Source: an uncultured Eubacterium sp. (GTDB lineage Bacteria > Bacillota > Clostridia > Lachnospirales > Lachnospiraceae). Taken from it: a stretch of 17,967 nt of DNA. The stretch lies in contig CAJUIH010000075.1 in the NCBI GenBank assembly GCA_910586045.1, positions 1 to 17,967 on the forward strand, given 5' to 3'. Positions within the stretch are counted from its first letter, which is position 1; every line of letters starts with the position of its first letter. Of this stretch, positions 7,642 to 15,405 are shown in pieces. Both the position numbers and the translations under genes were made by a program. A model generated the notes under the pieces. The model was not told where the DNA came from and did not search any database. It saw only the letters and a program-made list of their open reading frames with translations.

Positions 7642-7992
7642 TCAGGACTCAGGGTAATTAATAATTACAAGCATTTTCGCCGGTTTTCCGCTTTCATTTT
7701 TCAGGCCACGGCCTTCGTTCGGCGGAAAGCTGATGCTCTCATTTGCATGGATGACATATTTGTTTCCGTCTTGATCCGTAACTGTCATCTCACCTTCCAA
7801 AACATAATAAACCTTTTCCAGCGGGTTATCTTCATATGCCCAGTCAGCTCCGCCGTCCGGCTCAAATTCAGAAACGCCGATCCAAAACTTGCTTGCGCCG
7901 GTCTCCTCTTTTCCATGATAGCGCTTGCATGTTACGCCAAAATGTCCTGGCGGAAAATAAGGTTCCAATTGTTCGTAAGTTCTCTTTACCAT
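7642..7992 (-). CDS. Single-domain cupin lacking canonical metal histidines
   Basis: 116-residue cupin. The region GGADWAYEDNPLEKVYYVLE (about 47-66) aligns with cupin motif 1, and FPPNEGRGLKNE with motif 2. The expected HxH of motif 1 and the histidine of motif 2 are absent, although a glutamate of motif 1 (in VLEGE) remains. It may thus be a non-metal cupin that binds a ligand, or a divergent isomerase or lactonase. It is the first gene of the operon, with AAGGGAG seven bases before the ATG and a promoter about 70 bases upstream. The fold call is secure; the function is not. Confidence 0.82.
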   Translation of the reverse strand: MVKRTYEQLEPYFPPGHFGVTCKRYHGKEETGASKFWIGVSEFEPDGGADWAYEDNPLEKVYYVLEGEMTVTDQDGNKYVIHANESISFPPNEGRGLKNESGKPAKMLVIINYPES

Positions 7993-8066
7993 TGCAATAC
8001 TCCCTTTCTACGATTTTTTCTTGACTATGAAACAGGTTCTATGGGTTCTCGCCCTTTCTGTTTTCC

Positions 8067-8095
8067 ATTGTAAAACATGCTGTTTTTTTTCACAA
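8067..8095 (-). promoter_or_regulatory. Sigma-A-like promoter of the catabolic operon
   Basis: On the minus strand TTGTGA (8095-8090) and TACAAT (8072-8067) are separated by exactly 17 bases. The predicted transcript starts near 8060 and gives a leader of about 68 bases before the cupin gene. A dyad GACACC/GGTGTC (8099-8104 with 8147-8152) lies immediately upstream of the -35 box and could bind an activator or repressor. Confidence 0.5.
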
Positions 8096-8218
8096 CTAGA
8101 CACCTTTTTGTTACTTAAACGGGAAAAAGAGATGTAATTTCCTTTTGGTGTCTTGGAAAAGCAACAAATATGCCTGCTCTTTTTATTGCACAATCCACAA
8201 AAAACTATTTTTCTTAAT

Positions 8219-8301
8219 TTAATAATTATGCATATTTTCTAATATCTACAAACAAAAATTATGCAATTTATAGATTTTTCTTTCTGGAAATATGTTAGAA
8301 T
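8219..8301 (+). promoter_or_regulatory. HxlR-gene promoter region with ATTATGCA direct repeats
   Basis: An extended -10 element, TG-T-TAGAAT (8293-8301), lies about 45 bases before the HxlR start; no good -35 box is seen, as expected for an extended -10 promoter. Upstream, ATTATGCA occurs twice in the same orientation at 8225-8232 and 8258-8265, 33 bases or about three helical turns apart. These are candidate operators for autoregulation, but AT-richness makes chance occurrence plausible. Confidence 0.4.
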
Positions 8302-8346
8302 ATTAACAATTTAGGCTGCAATTTAAAATACAGGAGGAATCAAAAC

Positions 8347-8805
8347 ATGGCGCGAGAAGATTTTGCAAAACCAACCAATCCTTACCATTATGCCCTGCAC
8401 TGTATCAGCGGAAGATGGAAAATGGTAATCCTGCATGAAGTCTATACCTTTGGAAAGATACAATTCAACCATACCCGAAAAGTCCTGCCGATCACAGAAA
8501 AAGTCCTCAGCCAGCAGCTCAAGGAGCTGTGCGAGGACGGCATGATTGCGCGTGTGGTAGATGAAACAAAATTTCCGCCTTCCGTCAAATACGTACTTAC
8601 CAAATCCGGCGAACAGCTCCTGCCCATATTGGACGCGCTTTATATCTGGAGCATCCGCCAGATGCACGAAAAAAATATTCCGATCGATACCGACGCGTTT
8701 GCAGTGCATCAATCGGATAAATATTTGGACGAGCTGCTGGATATTATGATTGCGAACGGATTCCGTCCGGATAAGAAAATAGAACGGGGCAAAAAGATGC
8801 GCTGA
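8347..8805 (+). CDS. HxlR-family winged-helix transcriptional regulator
   Basis: 152 residues with the complete HxlR helix-turn-helix: ISGRWKMVILHEV near 20-32, LPITEKVLSQQLKELCEDGM at 47-66 including the recognition helix, then the wing with PPSVKYVLTKSG, and a dimerisation helix ending in WSIRQMHEK. Cysteines at 19 and 62 are of interest because some family members (HypR, YodB) sense electrophiles or oxidants through N-terminal cysteines; ligand sensing is equally possible. AGGAGG lies nine bases before the ATG. It is divergent from the nine-gene operon across 354 bp, the usual arrangement for a local regulator, so it most likely controls that operon and itself. Confidence 0.93.
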   Translation: MAREDFAKPTNPYHYALHCISGRWKMVILHEVYTFGKIQFNHTRKVLPITEKVLSQQLKELCEDGMIARVVDETKFPPSVKYVLTKSGEQLLPILDALYIWSIRQMHEKNIPIDTDAFAVHQSDKYLDELLDIMIANGFRPDKKIERGKKMR

Positions 8806-8825
8806 GACTTTCCCTTTTACGCAGA

Positions 8826-8837
8826 CTATGCTACAAT
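8826..8837 (+). promoter_or_regulatory. Extended -10 promoter giving a leaderless fliB-like mRNA
   Basis: In the 38-bp gap after the HxlR gene, TATG-C-TACAAT ends at 8837, placing the expected transcription start at about 8844, the A of the ATG. The -35 position reads TTTCCC and is weak. No Shine-Dalgarno sequence lies before the ATG, which fits leaderless translation. Confidence 0.5.
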
Positions 8838-8843
8838 CATCTT

Positions 8844-9995
8844 ATGAAAGTACATGAACTTAGTTTTTATTCCCAATTCCAATGCACCATGGGCGACTGC
8901 CCCAACACCTGCTGCCATGGCTGGCAGGTAGTATTAGACAAACATACGATTGAAAAATACAAGACGAAAACCGATACCAGGGGGCTTCGTCTGCGCGGGA
9001 GTATGCGAAGCCAAAATGGCACTGTCCGTTTCAAAGGCTCCAAAGGCAACTGCCCGTTTCTGACAAAAGACCGGGTCTGTCAGATTCAGCTTTCCCTTGG
9101 GGAAGAAGGCCTGCCGGACGTATGCCGTATCTTTCCGCGCCTGCGGATCAATTATGGATCCTTTGCCGAAGAGCTGCTTTTGCTTTCCTGCCCGCAGGCC
9201 GTCAGATTATTTTTGAACAATCTGGATCATTTGCACTATCAAACGACGTACCGTGACGTATCTTATGCAAAAACCGGAACAAATGACGATCCCGGCTATC
9301 TGCAGGAATTACAAAACATCCGCTCTGCACTGACCGCGCACATCCTGCATGCAAATCTGCCGCGCCCGATGCTTTATGCCGGACTGCTGTCTTATGCCAG
9401 AGCACTGCAGCGATTTTACATTACGAACGGTCAGACGTACGGCAATCCATCCGGTGCCCGTACTGCCCCCACAGATCCCGCCGCCTATTTAAACCAGGCG
9501 TCCGCCCCTTTTTCCATTCCCTATGACAGTACTTGCGCGATGCTGACCAGCGGATTTTATCACCCGTTTTTAAAATTTACTTCTCCGTTTTTATACCGCC
9601 TGTGCCGGATCTATTTCAAAAAACTGCATCGGCTGCCCCTTGCAAAAGGAAACGCGCGTCTAAAAGCGCTGCGCGATGAACTGCACCGTGACTGCCCGGA
9701 TGCGGAACCCATGTTACGCGGATATCTGGCCTACTATCTGCTGGAAGAATTTTTCAAAACTTATGAAGATTACAGCTTTGTCCGCAGCATCGCGACGGGA
9801 ATTATGCACACCCACTTGCTGGAGCTGTTTTTTGCTTTGTTTTATGCAGACAGCCATCGCCTGACAGAGGATGACAGTATCCAGATTATCACCGTCTATA
9901 CGCGCAGGGCAAGGCATAATGATACGATCGAAAAGGGGATGTATGAACAAATAAAGCATCTTTTAAGCAGCCAACAGCCAAAGGTTTCCGGTTAA
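8844..9995 (+). CDS. fliB: FliB-like flagellin lysine-N-methylase
   Basis: 383 residues of the FliB family, which methylates lysines of flagellin in enteric bacteria and is widespread in Clostridia. The diagnostic cysteine cluster is intact: C14, C19, C23 and C24 in DCPNTCCHGW, then C70 and C79 in NCPFLTKDRVC, C94 before RIFPR, and C116 in SCPQAVRL; these probably bind an iron-sulfur cluster. No flagellar gene is present in the window, so the target protein is unknown and need not be flagellin. The ATG at 8844 is the first in-frame methionine and has no ribosome site but sits at the expected transcription start. The stop codon overlaps that of a short opposing frame. Confidence 0.87.
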   Translation: MKVHELSFYSQFQCTMGDCPNTCCHGWQVVLDKHTIEKYKTKTDTRGLRLRGSMRSQNGTVRFKGSKGNCPFLTKDRVCQIQLSLGEEGLPDVCRIFPRLRINYGSFAEELLLLSCPQAVRLFLNNLDHLHYQTTYRDVSYAKTGTNDDPGYLQELQNIRSALTAHILHANLPRPMLYAGLLSYARALQRFYITNGQTYGNPSGARTAPTDPAAYLNQASAPFSIPYDSTCAMLTSGFYHPFLKFTSPFLYRLCRIYFKKLHRLPLAKGNARLKALRDELHRDCPDAEPMLRGYLAYYLLEEFFKTYEDYSFVRSIATGIMHTHLLELFFALFYADSHRLTEDDSIQIITVYTRRARHNDTIEKGMYEQIKHLLSSQQPKVSG

Positions 9996-10129
9996 GGAGA
10001 AACCCCGATAATCGAATCGACTCCATAATATGCCGCGACCGCCTGATTGATCCAGTACGCCGGATCGTCTGTAATATCACTCAGCCCGGTTAAAGCGTCA
10101 TGCTTTGCCCGAAACGGATTTACGGGCAC
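9992..10129 (-). pseudogene. Possible short coding remnant opposite fliB
   Basis: A 45-codon frame with GTG as its only plausible start, no ribosome site, and an in-frame stop a short way upstream. The product has protein-like composition (LTGLSDITDDPAYWINQAV) and ends at TAA, whose bases overlap the fliB stop in the tetramer TTAA. It may be a decayed C-terminus of a former gene, a genuine microprotein, or chance. I recognise no family. Confidence 0.22.
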
Positions 10130-10330
10130 GGCCCTTTGTCTGCTGTTATTTTACCATATGTCCCTGCGCCTTTACCAGTCTGAAATTTCGCAGATCGGAA
10201 ATCGCCGATAGAAAAACGCCAGAGAACCATCTTTGTCCTCTGGCGTTTGTCTTAAATACAAATCCTGCCGTACTGCATGTATGAGTTGTGCCTGCAGCCG
10301 GAAACTACGGTCGTTTGTTATGCTGTTTTA
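10130..10330. other. Convergent intergenic region
   Basis: Non-coding apart from the terminator hairpin at 10214-10248. A small dyad (ATCGG/CCGAT at about 10195-10209) is adjacent to it. No promoter or RNA gene is apparent. Confidence 0.4.
10214..10248. terminator. Bidirectional intrinsic terminator
   Basis: An 11-bp perfect stem, AAACGCCAGAG pairing with CTCTGGCGTTT, encloses a 13-base loop. On the minus strand it is followed by TTTTTCT and ends the protease gene 82 bases after its stop; on the plus strand the tail is TTTGTCTT, serving fliB. Confidence 0.9.
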
Positions 10331-13300
10331 TTATGCGGCATCTTTTCCCGGATCCGTGCCGTTTTCTGCGGGATTTTCTGTACCTTGCGTCAGTTGCGCA
10401 TCGCTTTTGGCAGATGTGCCTGTGTTTTCTGCCGCATCGCTGCTGTTTGAAGTTTTGTCCGAATCCGCTGCCGCGTCACTGCCGGCAACCGACGTTTTGT
10501 CCGGATCCTTTGCATCACTACCGGCATCCGAAGCTTCTTTCTTGTCCGCTGCTGTACCACTGCCGGCATCTGAAGCTTCATTCTTATCCGCTGCCGCATC
10601 ACTGCTGCCCCCGGAAGACGGATCTGTGCTTTCTGCCGTTTCACTTCCATTCCCTGCGGGCTGATCTGTATGTTCTTCCGTTTCACTGCCGCCCTCAGAA
10701 ATCAGGGACGCGCTTTCCGCTGTACTGCCGCTGTCCGCACCTGTCTTCTCAAGATCATAATCTTCCATAGAATCTGAAGAATCCGCATTCACATAACCAG
10801 CGCCAACCGCTACCGGATTTGAAATATACGCAAACGTATTCAGTGTCGTAATCCGGCCGCCCGCGTCAATTTTAAATACATTCCAGACGGTGCCAGCCTG
10901 GTTTTCAGGTACTTTATAGGTAGCACGCAGCGTGTCGCCCACATAGATTTTGACAGTCGCGCGGGAATTAGCCAAGCTGCCTGCGCCGCTAAACGCGCCC
11001 GGTTCTCCGCTTTGCGCGCCTCGGTGTGTATAATTATGAACGGAATAAACAAAACCGTCCAGCTTCCCAAAGTTCTCCACCGTAATGGTTTCCGGTCCAT
11101 AGGAAGTTACGTCATCTACATCCAGATTCGCTTCTTCTTCCCATTTATGTGCATAAAAAACATGAAGCCGTCTGCCGTCGTCTTTTTTATTCGCATTAAA
11201 ATGGGAATCCAGATCATATGGATATTGGCCCCACTCCAACACAACCCGGCACGTATTGCTTTCCAGCGCATAGGTAAGCGGAATATCACCCAATTGGACG
11301 GTTTCAAACGGTAAAACCGTTACCGGCGTATAACTGGTTACAAAATCTCCATAAGCCTCAATTACATATTGATTTGCCGGAAGTGAAAATGAGAATTTCC
11401 CATTTTCATCCGCCGTTAGATAATCCAAAATAACCGCGCCGCTGTTTGTGCTTTCATGAATCCTATAGCTGACATTTGGCATTGCGTTGCCTGTTGCAGC
11501 GTCTACAAAGCAGCCTTTCACATCTCCATCGCCACAGGTTTGTCTAATCGCTTTTTTTACCGCTGCCGCGGCATCTACCAGATCATACGTTCGATTGTCG
11601 CTGGAAACATATGGTTTTACTACTTCTTTTTGGGCTGTATCTATAATAATCTGCTTTACTTCTTTTGCTTTCATATGTTCATTTACAGACCAAACCAAAG
11701 ATACAATACCCGTTACAATCGGAGCCGCCATCGAAGTACCGTTCTTTAATCCATAACCGTTTCCGGTATCGACGGTACTATAAATTCTTGCTCCAGGTGC
11801 TGCCACAGTAACATATTGGCCATAATTGGAAAACCATGTCAGTTTATAGTCGCCGCCATTCGGCATATCAGCCGCCGCAACTACAATAATATGATCCAGC
11901 GCTTCTCCGCTTTCAATCGCGCTAAACGATCCATTTCTGCGGGAATCCCATGTATCGTTGCCTGCCGCACAGACTATAATAAAATCCTGTGTGACACGGC
12001 TGCTAAGATTTTCGACAAGAGTAGCCGCCTGTTTTGCGGAACCTGCCGCGGCCGTCACACTGCTGTATTTCGACCCATTTGAATTATTCACCACTTTGCA
12101 GCCAGACTCGATCAGCTTTGTAACACCGTCCGCGATACGGAACGTAGTCGTCGCCCCCTGATAAGCGTCATAGTTATAAAGTTTTTTCTTCCATACCATT
12201 CCGGTAATGCCTTTTTCATTATTATCCTTTGCGCCGATAATACCCGCCACATGCGTACCGTGGCTTTTTACAACATTCCCTTCGTTCACCGTCTCAAAAT
12301 CCGGGAGGTCTTCATGCCCCCGTTGAATGCCGGAGTCCACAATGCCTATGGTAATGTCTCGGAAATAATGATCCAAGGCCCAGGCAGACGGTGCGCGGAC
12401 TGCCTCTGCCCACCAGTTCAGGCCGCTTGGATTCTCCTCATCCCAATCCTGATCATAGGCCCATGGGTCATTTGGTATTTTTATTTCTCCGGCAAAATTC
12501 TGTAACTGATGAACGCTTTCTGCTGGAACTTCCGCCGCTTCTACCGGATCCTCCTGCGGCTGCACCAAATCGCAGGAAACGTCCGAAACAACAAGGTCGC
12601 CGCCCGCCTCTTTCGCTTCCTCACATAGCGTTTGCAGATTTTCATATGGATCCGCGTCATCCGCTAATCGGTTCTGATCCGCATGCAAACGAATCTGGTA
12701 CATCAAAGCCCCGTTAATTTGGCCTACAACCTCTCCATTTACCCGGTCACAGATACGGGTAAGGGCTTCTTCACGGTCTGCGCGCGCTTGTTCACGGTCT
12801 TGTTTTTCGCTGTCGTCATTTAACGTAACAATGATTACATTGTTAATATAGCCATCCTCTGCGTCACTGCCGTCTTCATCTTTGAAATAGGTGATATCTT
12901 CTGATGTATACGCCTGCATTTCACCATGATCATAGATGATATCGATATCATTTAATACCGCTGTATCTCCGTTTTCTTGCTTTATTGCCGTAATTTCAAA
13001 TGTGTTCTTGCCCTCATGCAACTGGACATCCTTTATCGTCCAATTACCTGAATCAATAAATGCTTCGCCTTTATCATAATGGCCCGATCCATCAGAAACT
13101 GTCCATAAAACGTTGTTAGCCCCGGACATCGTACCTTGCAGTACCGGCCTCATTTCCGTCACGGTTTCATAGTACTCTGAAATACTGATTTTTACTCCGT
13201 TATCGCTTTTCACTTCCGTTTCTTTCTTTTTCCACTTTGCATACAAATCTATATCTTTGGATACAATGGAAGTAAAATCAAATCGCATAGTCAAATCCGC

Positions 13301-15094
13301 ACTCTGGTACCAACCCTCAAATGTATATCCTGTTCTTGTAGGATCAGACGGCTTAACAATGGTCGATGCAGAAGCAATGGAATCCGTCTGGTAGACTTCG
13401 TCTGTGCCATCATTCCAATAATATCTGATCGAGTAGGAATTTGGCGTCGGATCAGACGGTTCCGATCCGGAGCCTCCGGTATTTCCGCCGCTGCCGTCCC
13501 CGCCGTTTCCTGTACCGTTGTCTCCCGTACTGCCGCCGTTTCCTGTACCGTTATCTCCCGTACTGCCGCCGTTTCCTGTACTGTTATCCCCGGTACTGCC
13601 GCCGCTGCCGTTTCCTGTACCGTTATCTCCGATACTGCCGCCGCTGCCGTTTCCTGTACCGTTGTCTCCTGTACTGCCGCCGCTTCCTGCACTGTTGTCT
13701 CCCGTACTGCCGCCGCTTCCTGTACTGTTGTCTCCCGTACTGCCGCCGCTTCCTGTACCGTTGTCTCCGATATTGCCGCCGCTGTTGCCTCCTGTACTGC
13801 CGCTACCGGAAGATCCCGAGCCGCCGTTTCCGATACTGGAACCACCCATATTGCCGCTGAGACTCCAGTGTGCATACAAAATAACATCCGCTGTAATCGG
13901 TTCATCAAAAGAAAACTTCTCTCCCCCATCCTCGGATGTATACCAGCCATTAAACTGGTAACCGCTGCGTACCGGATTTGCAGGCTGCGCTGCTTTCCCG
14001 CCCGCATTGACAGACACTGTCTGATACGTACCCGCCGAACCATAATTCCATGCAAAAGTTACTTTTTTCTGGTTCACGGCAGAAACCGTCTCTGTCCAAT
14101 GGGCATACAGCGTGAGGTCAGCGGTAATTGCCTTTGCAAAATCAAACTTCTCTCCTCCGTCCGCTTTTGTATACCAGCCGTCAAACGAATATCCGCTGCG
14201 CACCGGATTTTGCGGCTGCGCCGCCTTTTTTCCGGATTGTACGGAAACCGTCTGCCTGGCGCCTGCCGTATCATAATTCAGATCAAACGTTACTTTATTC
14301 TGCTTATTTTTCGCATCGGATGCAAGATCTGTACTAAACGCACGTTTTCCCGATGTCAATTTCTTTTGATTTCCATTCGCATCCATCAAAGTGATATTGC
14401 CTTTCGAACCATTGATGACAGACACTTTTACGCCCGCGTGCATTGCCTGAATCACTGCTCCCTCTGCGCCAGCCGAAGCCGTGATTGTGGCGTTCGCGTT
14501 CGATTTAACAAAAGACGGCACAGCGAGTTTCACTTTCGCGCCTTTCCCTGCGGACGCTACTTTTACTGCTACCGTTTTTTTGGTGGAACCTTTCAAAACA
14601 CAGCTGCCGGCACTGTTCACAGCCAAGCTCCTGACCTGGCCGTCTGCCGCGATTACGACTTTCTCGCTTCTGCTGTTTAGCCTGACCTCGCTTATTTTTG
14701 CGTTTTTATCCGCCGTCAGCTTCAACGTATTTGGGTCTGTCACAGAAAACGTGTTGTTGCTCGCCTTTTCCGTAAACTGTTTCGCATCATGGATGGAAAT
14801 CTTCTGAAACCTGCCTGTGTTTTGCAATGTGATCTTTTTCCCGGACAATACCAGCGTCTTGTCCTTATAATCCCCTTTTTTCACCGTAAGCGAAACCGCT
14901 TTTTTCGTCTTAACAGTAATCTTTGAAACCCTGCTGCTTTTCAGTGCCTGGTTCAGCTCTGCCTGTTCCGTTACTGTGACAGACTTCTTTGCAGCCGCCT
15001 GCGCTTCCTTTGGCACGCCTGCCGCCATGCCGCCAAATACCATGGACACAGAAAGAATACACGCCGTTAGCTTTTTTGCCATTCTTTGTTCCAT
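10331..15094 (-). CDS. Large secreted S8 (subtilisin-like) serine protease with InlB_B repeats
   Basis: 1587 residues starting at 15094, where AAGGAGG lies six bases upstream (the frame extends to 15145 without a ribosome site). Order: signal peptide 1-33 ending AQA-AA; beta-rich region 35-265; two InlB_B/List-Bact repeats at 267-333 and 344-410 (each ending YAHW); glycine/serine/asparagine linker 413-552; third repeat 554-621; adhesin-like and propeptide-like segments; S8 catalytic domain about 888-1183 with D920 (IVDSG), H945 (HGTHVAG), oxyanion N1046 (AAGND) and S1121 (NGTSMAAP), all intact; a carboxypeptidase-regulatory-like domain 1188-1263; a YfaP/DUF2135-like domain 1281-1423 (LEWGQYPYDLDSH); acidic Ser/Ala/Asp tail 1433-1587. 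No LPXTG or other anchor is visible, so it is probably released or held by its repeats. Monocistronic. Confidence 0.93.
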   Translation of the reverse strand: MEQRMAKKLTACILSVSMVFGGMAAGVPKEAQAAAKKSVTVTEQAELNQALKSSRVSKITVKTKKAVSLTVKKGDYKDKTLVLSGKKITLQNTGRFQKISIHDAKQFTEKASNNTFSVTDPNTLKLTADKNAKISEVRLNSRSEKVVIAADGQVRSLAVNSAGSCVLKGSTKKTVAVKVASAGKGAKVKLAVPSFVKSNANATITASAGAEGAVIQAMHAGVKVSVINGSKGNITLMDANGNQKKLTSGKRAFSTDLASDAKNKQNKVTFDLNYDTAGARQTVSVQSGKKAAQPQNPVRSGYSFDGWYTKADGGEKFDFAKAITADLTLYAHWTETVSAVNQKKVTFAWNYGSAGTYQTVSVNAGGKAAQPANPVRSGYQFNGWYTSEDGGEKFSFDEPITADVILYAHWSLSGNMGGSSIGNGGSGSSGSGSTGGNSGGNIGDNGTGSGGSTGDNSTGSGGSTGDNSAGSGGSTGDNGTGNGSGGSIGDNGTGNGSGGSTGDNSTGNGGSTGDNGTGNGGSTGDNGTGNGGDGSGGNTGGSGSEPSDPTPNSYSIRYYWNDGTDEVYQTDSIASASTIVKPSDPTRTGYTFEGWYQSADLTMRFDFTSIVSKDIDLYAKWKKKETEVKSDNGVKISISEYYETVTEMRPVLQGTMSGANNVLWTVSDGSGHYDKGEAFIDSGNWTIKDVQLHEGKNTFEITAIKQENGDTAVLNDIDIIYDHGEMQAYTSEDITYFKDEDGSDAEDGYINNVIIVTLNDDSEKQDREQARADREEALTRICDRVNGEVVGQINGALMYQIRLHADQNRLADDADPYENLQTLCEEAKEAGGDLVVSDVSCDLVQPQEDPVEAAEVPAESVHQLQNFAGEIKIPNDPWAYDQDWDEENPSGLNWWAEAVRAPSAWALDHYFRDITIGIVDSGIQRGHEDLPDFETVNEGNVVKSHGTHVAGIIGAKDNNEKGITGMVWKKKLYNYDAYQGATTTFRIADGVTKLIESGCKVVNNSNGSKYSSVTAAAGSAKQAATLVENLSSRVTQDFIIVCAAGNDTWDSRRNGSFSAIESGEALDHIIVVAAADMPNGGDYKLTWFSNYGQYVTVAAPGARIYSTVDTGNGYGLKNGTSMAAPIVTGIVSLVWSVNEHMKAKEVKQIIIDTAQKEVVKPYVSSDNRTYDLVDAAAAVKKAIRQTCGDGDVKGCFVDAATGNAMPNVSYRIHESTNSGAVILDYLTADENGKFSFSLPANQYVIEAYGDFVTSYTPVTVLPFETVQLGDIPLTYALESNTCRVVLEWGQYPYDLDSHFNANKKDDGRRLHVFYAHKWEEEANLDVDDVTSYGPETITVENFGKLDGFVYSVHNYTHRGAQSGEPGAFSGAGSLANSRATVKIYVGDTLRATYKVPENQAGTVWNVFKIDAGGRITTLNTFAYISNPVAVGAGYVNADSSDSMEDYDLEKTGADSGSTAESASLISEGGSETEEHTDQPAGNGSETAESTDPSSGGSSDAAADKNEASDAGSGTAADKKEASDAGSDAKDPDKTSVAGSDAAADSDKTSNSSDAAENTGTSAKSDAQLTQGTENPAENGTDPGKDAA
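10397..10600 (-). repeat. Degenerate 12-14 residue coding repeats in protease C-tail
   Basis: About five degenerate tandem units encode variants of AADKNEASDAGSGT, with consecutive units of 14, 14, 13, 13 and 12 residues. They are rich in D, S, A and K and resemble flexible wall-spanning or surface spacer regions. Similarity decays towards the C-terminus. Confidence 0.65.
13436..13858 (-). repeat. Minisatellite encoding the Gly-rich linker
   Basis: Tandem units mostly of 33 bp, some of 39 bp, about ten in all, encode GSTGDNGTGNG and close variants (N/S and G/S swaps, some with an extra GS pair). All length steps are multiples of three, so gain or loss of units would keep the frame and change linker length between the second and third InlB_B repeats. 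Confidence 0.85.
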
Positions 15095-15181
15095 TCTTTG
15101 CCTCCTTGTATTATGTTTTTTGTTTCCAAAGCTTAAAAATTGCATGCAACTGTCATTCGTATCCGATCTAAAACATGATTA

Positions 15182-15235
15182 ATAATTATGCATAATTATG
15201 ATTATAGTATATTACACGAATAAAGCGATTGTCAA
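15182..15235 (-). promoter_or_regulatory. Sigma-A promoter of the protease gene with palindromic operator
   Basis: On the minus strand TTGACA (15235-15230), an 18-base spacer and TATACT (15211-15206) make a strong sigma-A promoter; a TATAAT also lies five bases further on. At the expected start site is the perfect 18-bp palindrome ATAATTATGCATAATTAT (15182-15199), a likely repressor site. The transcript leader before the ATG is about 105 bases. Confidence 0.7.
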
Positions 15236-15309
15236 CCTTTTTTTGAAAACCGTAGTTTATATTTGCTTTTCTTTTCAACGGACGCTGACACGGCGGTTCC
15301 TAAACAAAA

Positions 15310-15332
15310 AAAGAGCCAGAAAACGGCTCTTT
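15310..15332 (-). terminator. Intrinsic terminator after the glycosidase unit
   Basis: Read on the minus strand, AAAGAGCC pairs with GGCTCTTT around a seven-base loop and is followed by TTTTGTTT. It lies 74 bases after the small membrane protein gene and about 75 bases before the -35 box of the protease promoter, separating the two transcription units. On the plus strand it has a short T-tail as well. Confidence 0.92.
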
Positions 15333-15405
15333 TCTCCTGTTATCATTTTTGATTCTGCTTTTGGCAATTTGCAAAACGGCCTGCCCGCCGGGACATCCCT
15401 CCTGC

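Noticed and set aside
7993..8346. Riboswitch or T-box in the operon leader
   Set aside because: The predicted leader is only about 68 bases and shows no conserved riboswitch core or terminator.
13436..13858. Possible CRISPR array
   Set aside because: Units are contiguous coding repeats of 33 or 39 bp without unique spacers.
13441..13961. Plus-strand proline-rich frames repeating SPVLPP-like units
   Set aside because: They are antisense readings of the Gly-rich minisatellite inside the protease gene; no ribosome site or promoter, and the minus frame has clear domain homology.
13868..14680. Long plus-strand frames opposite the protease N-terminus, and others at 5782-6405 and 7318-8073
   Set aside because: Antisense to well-supported genes, with biased composition (Cys, His, Arg rich) and no ribosome site.
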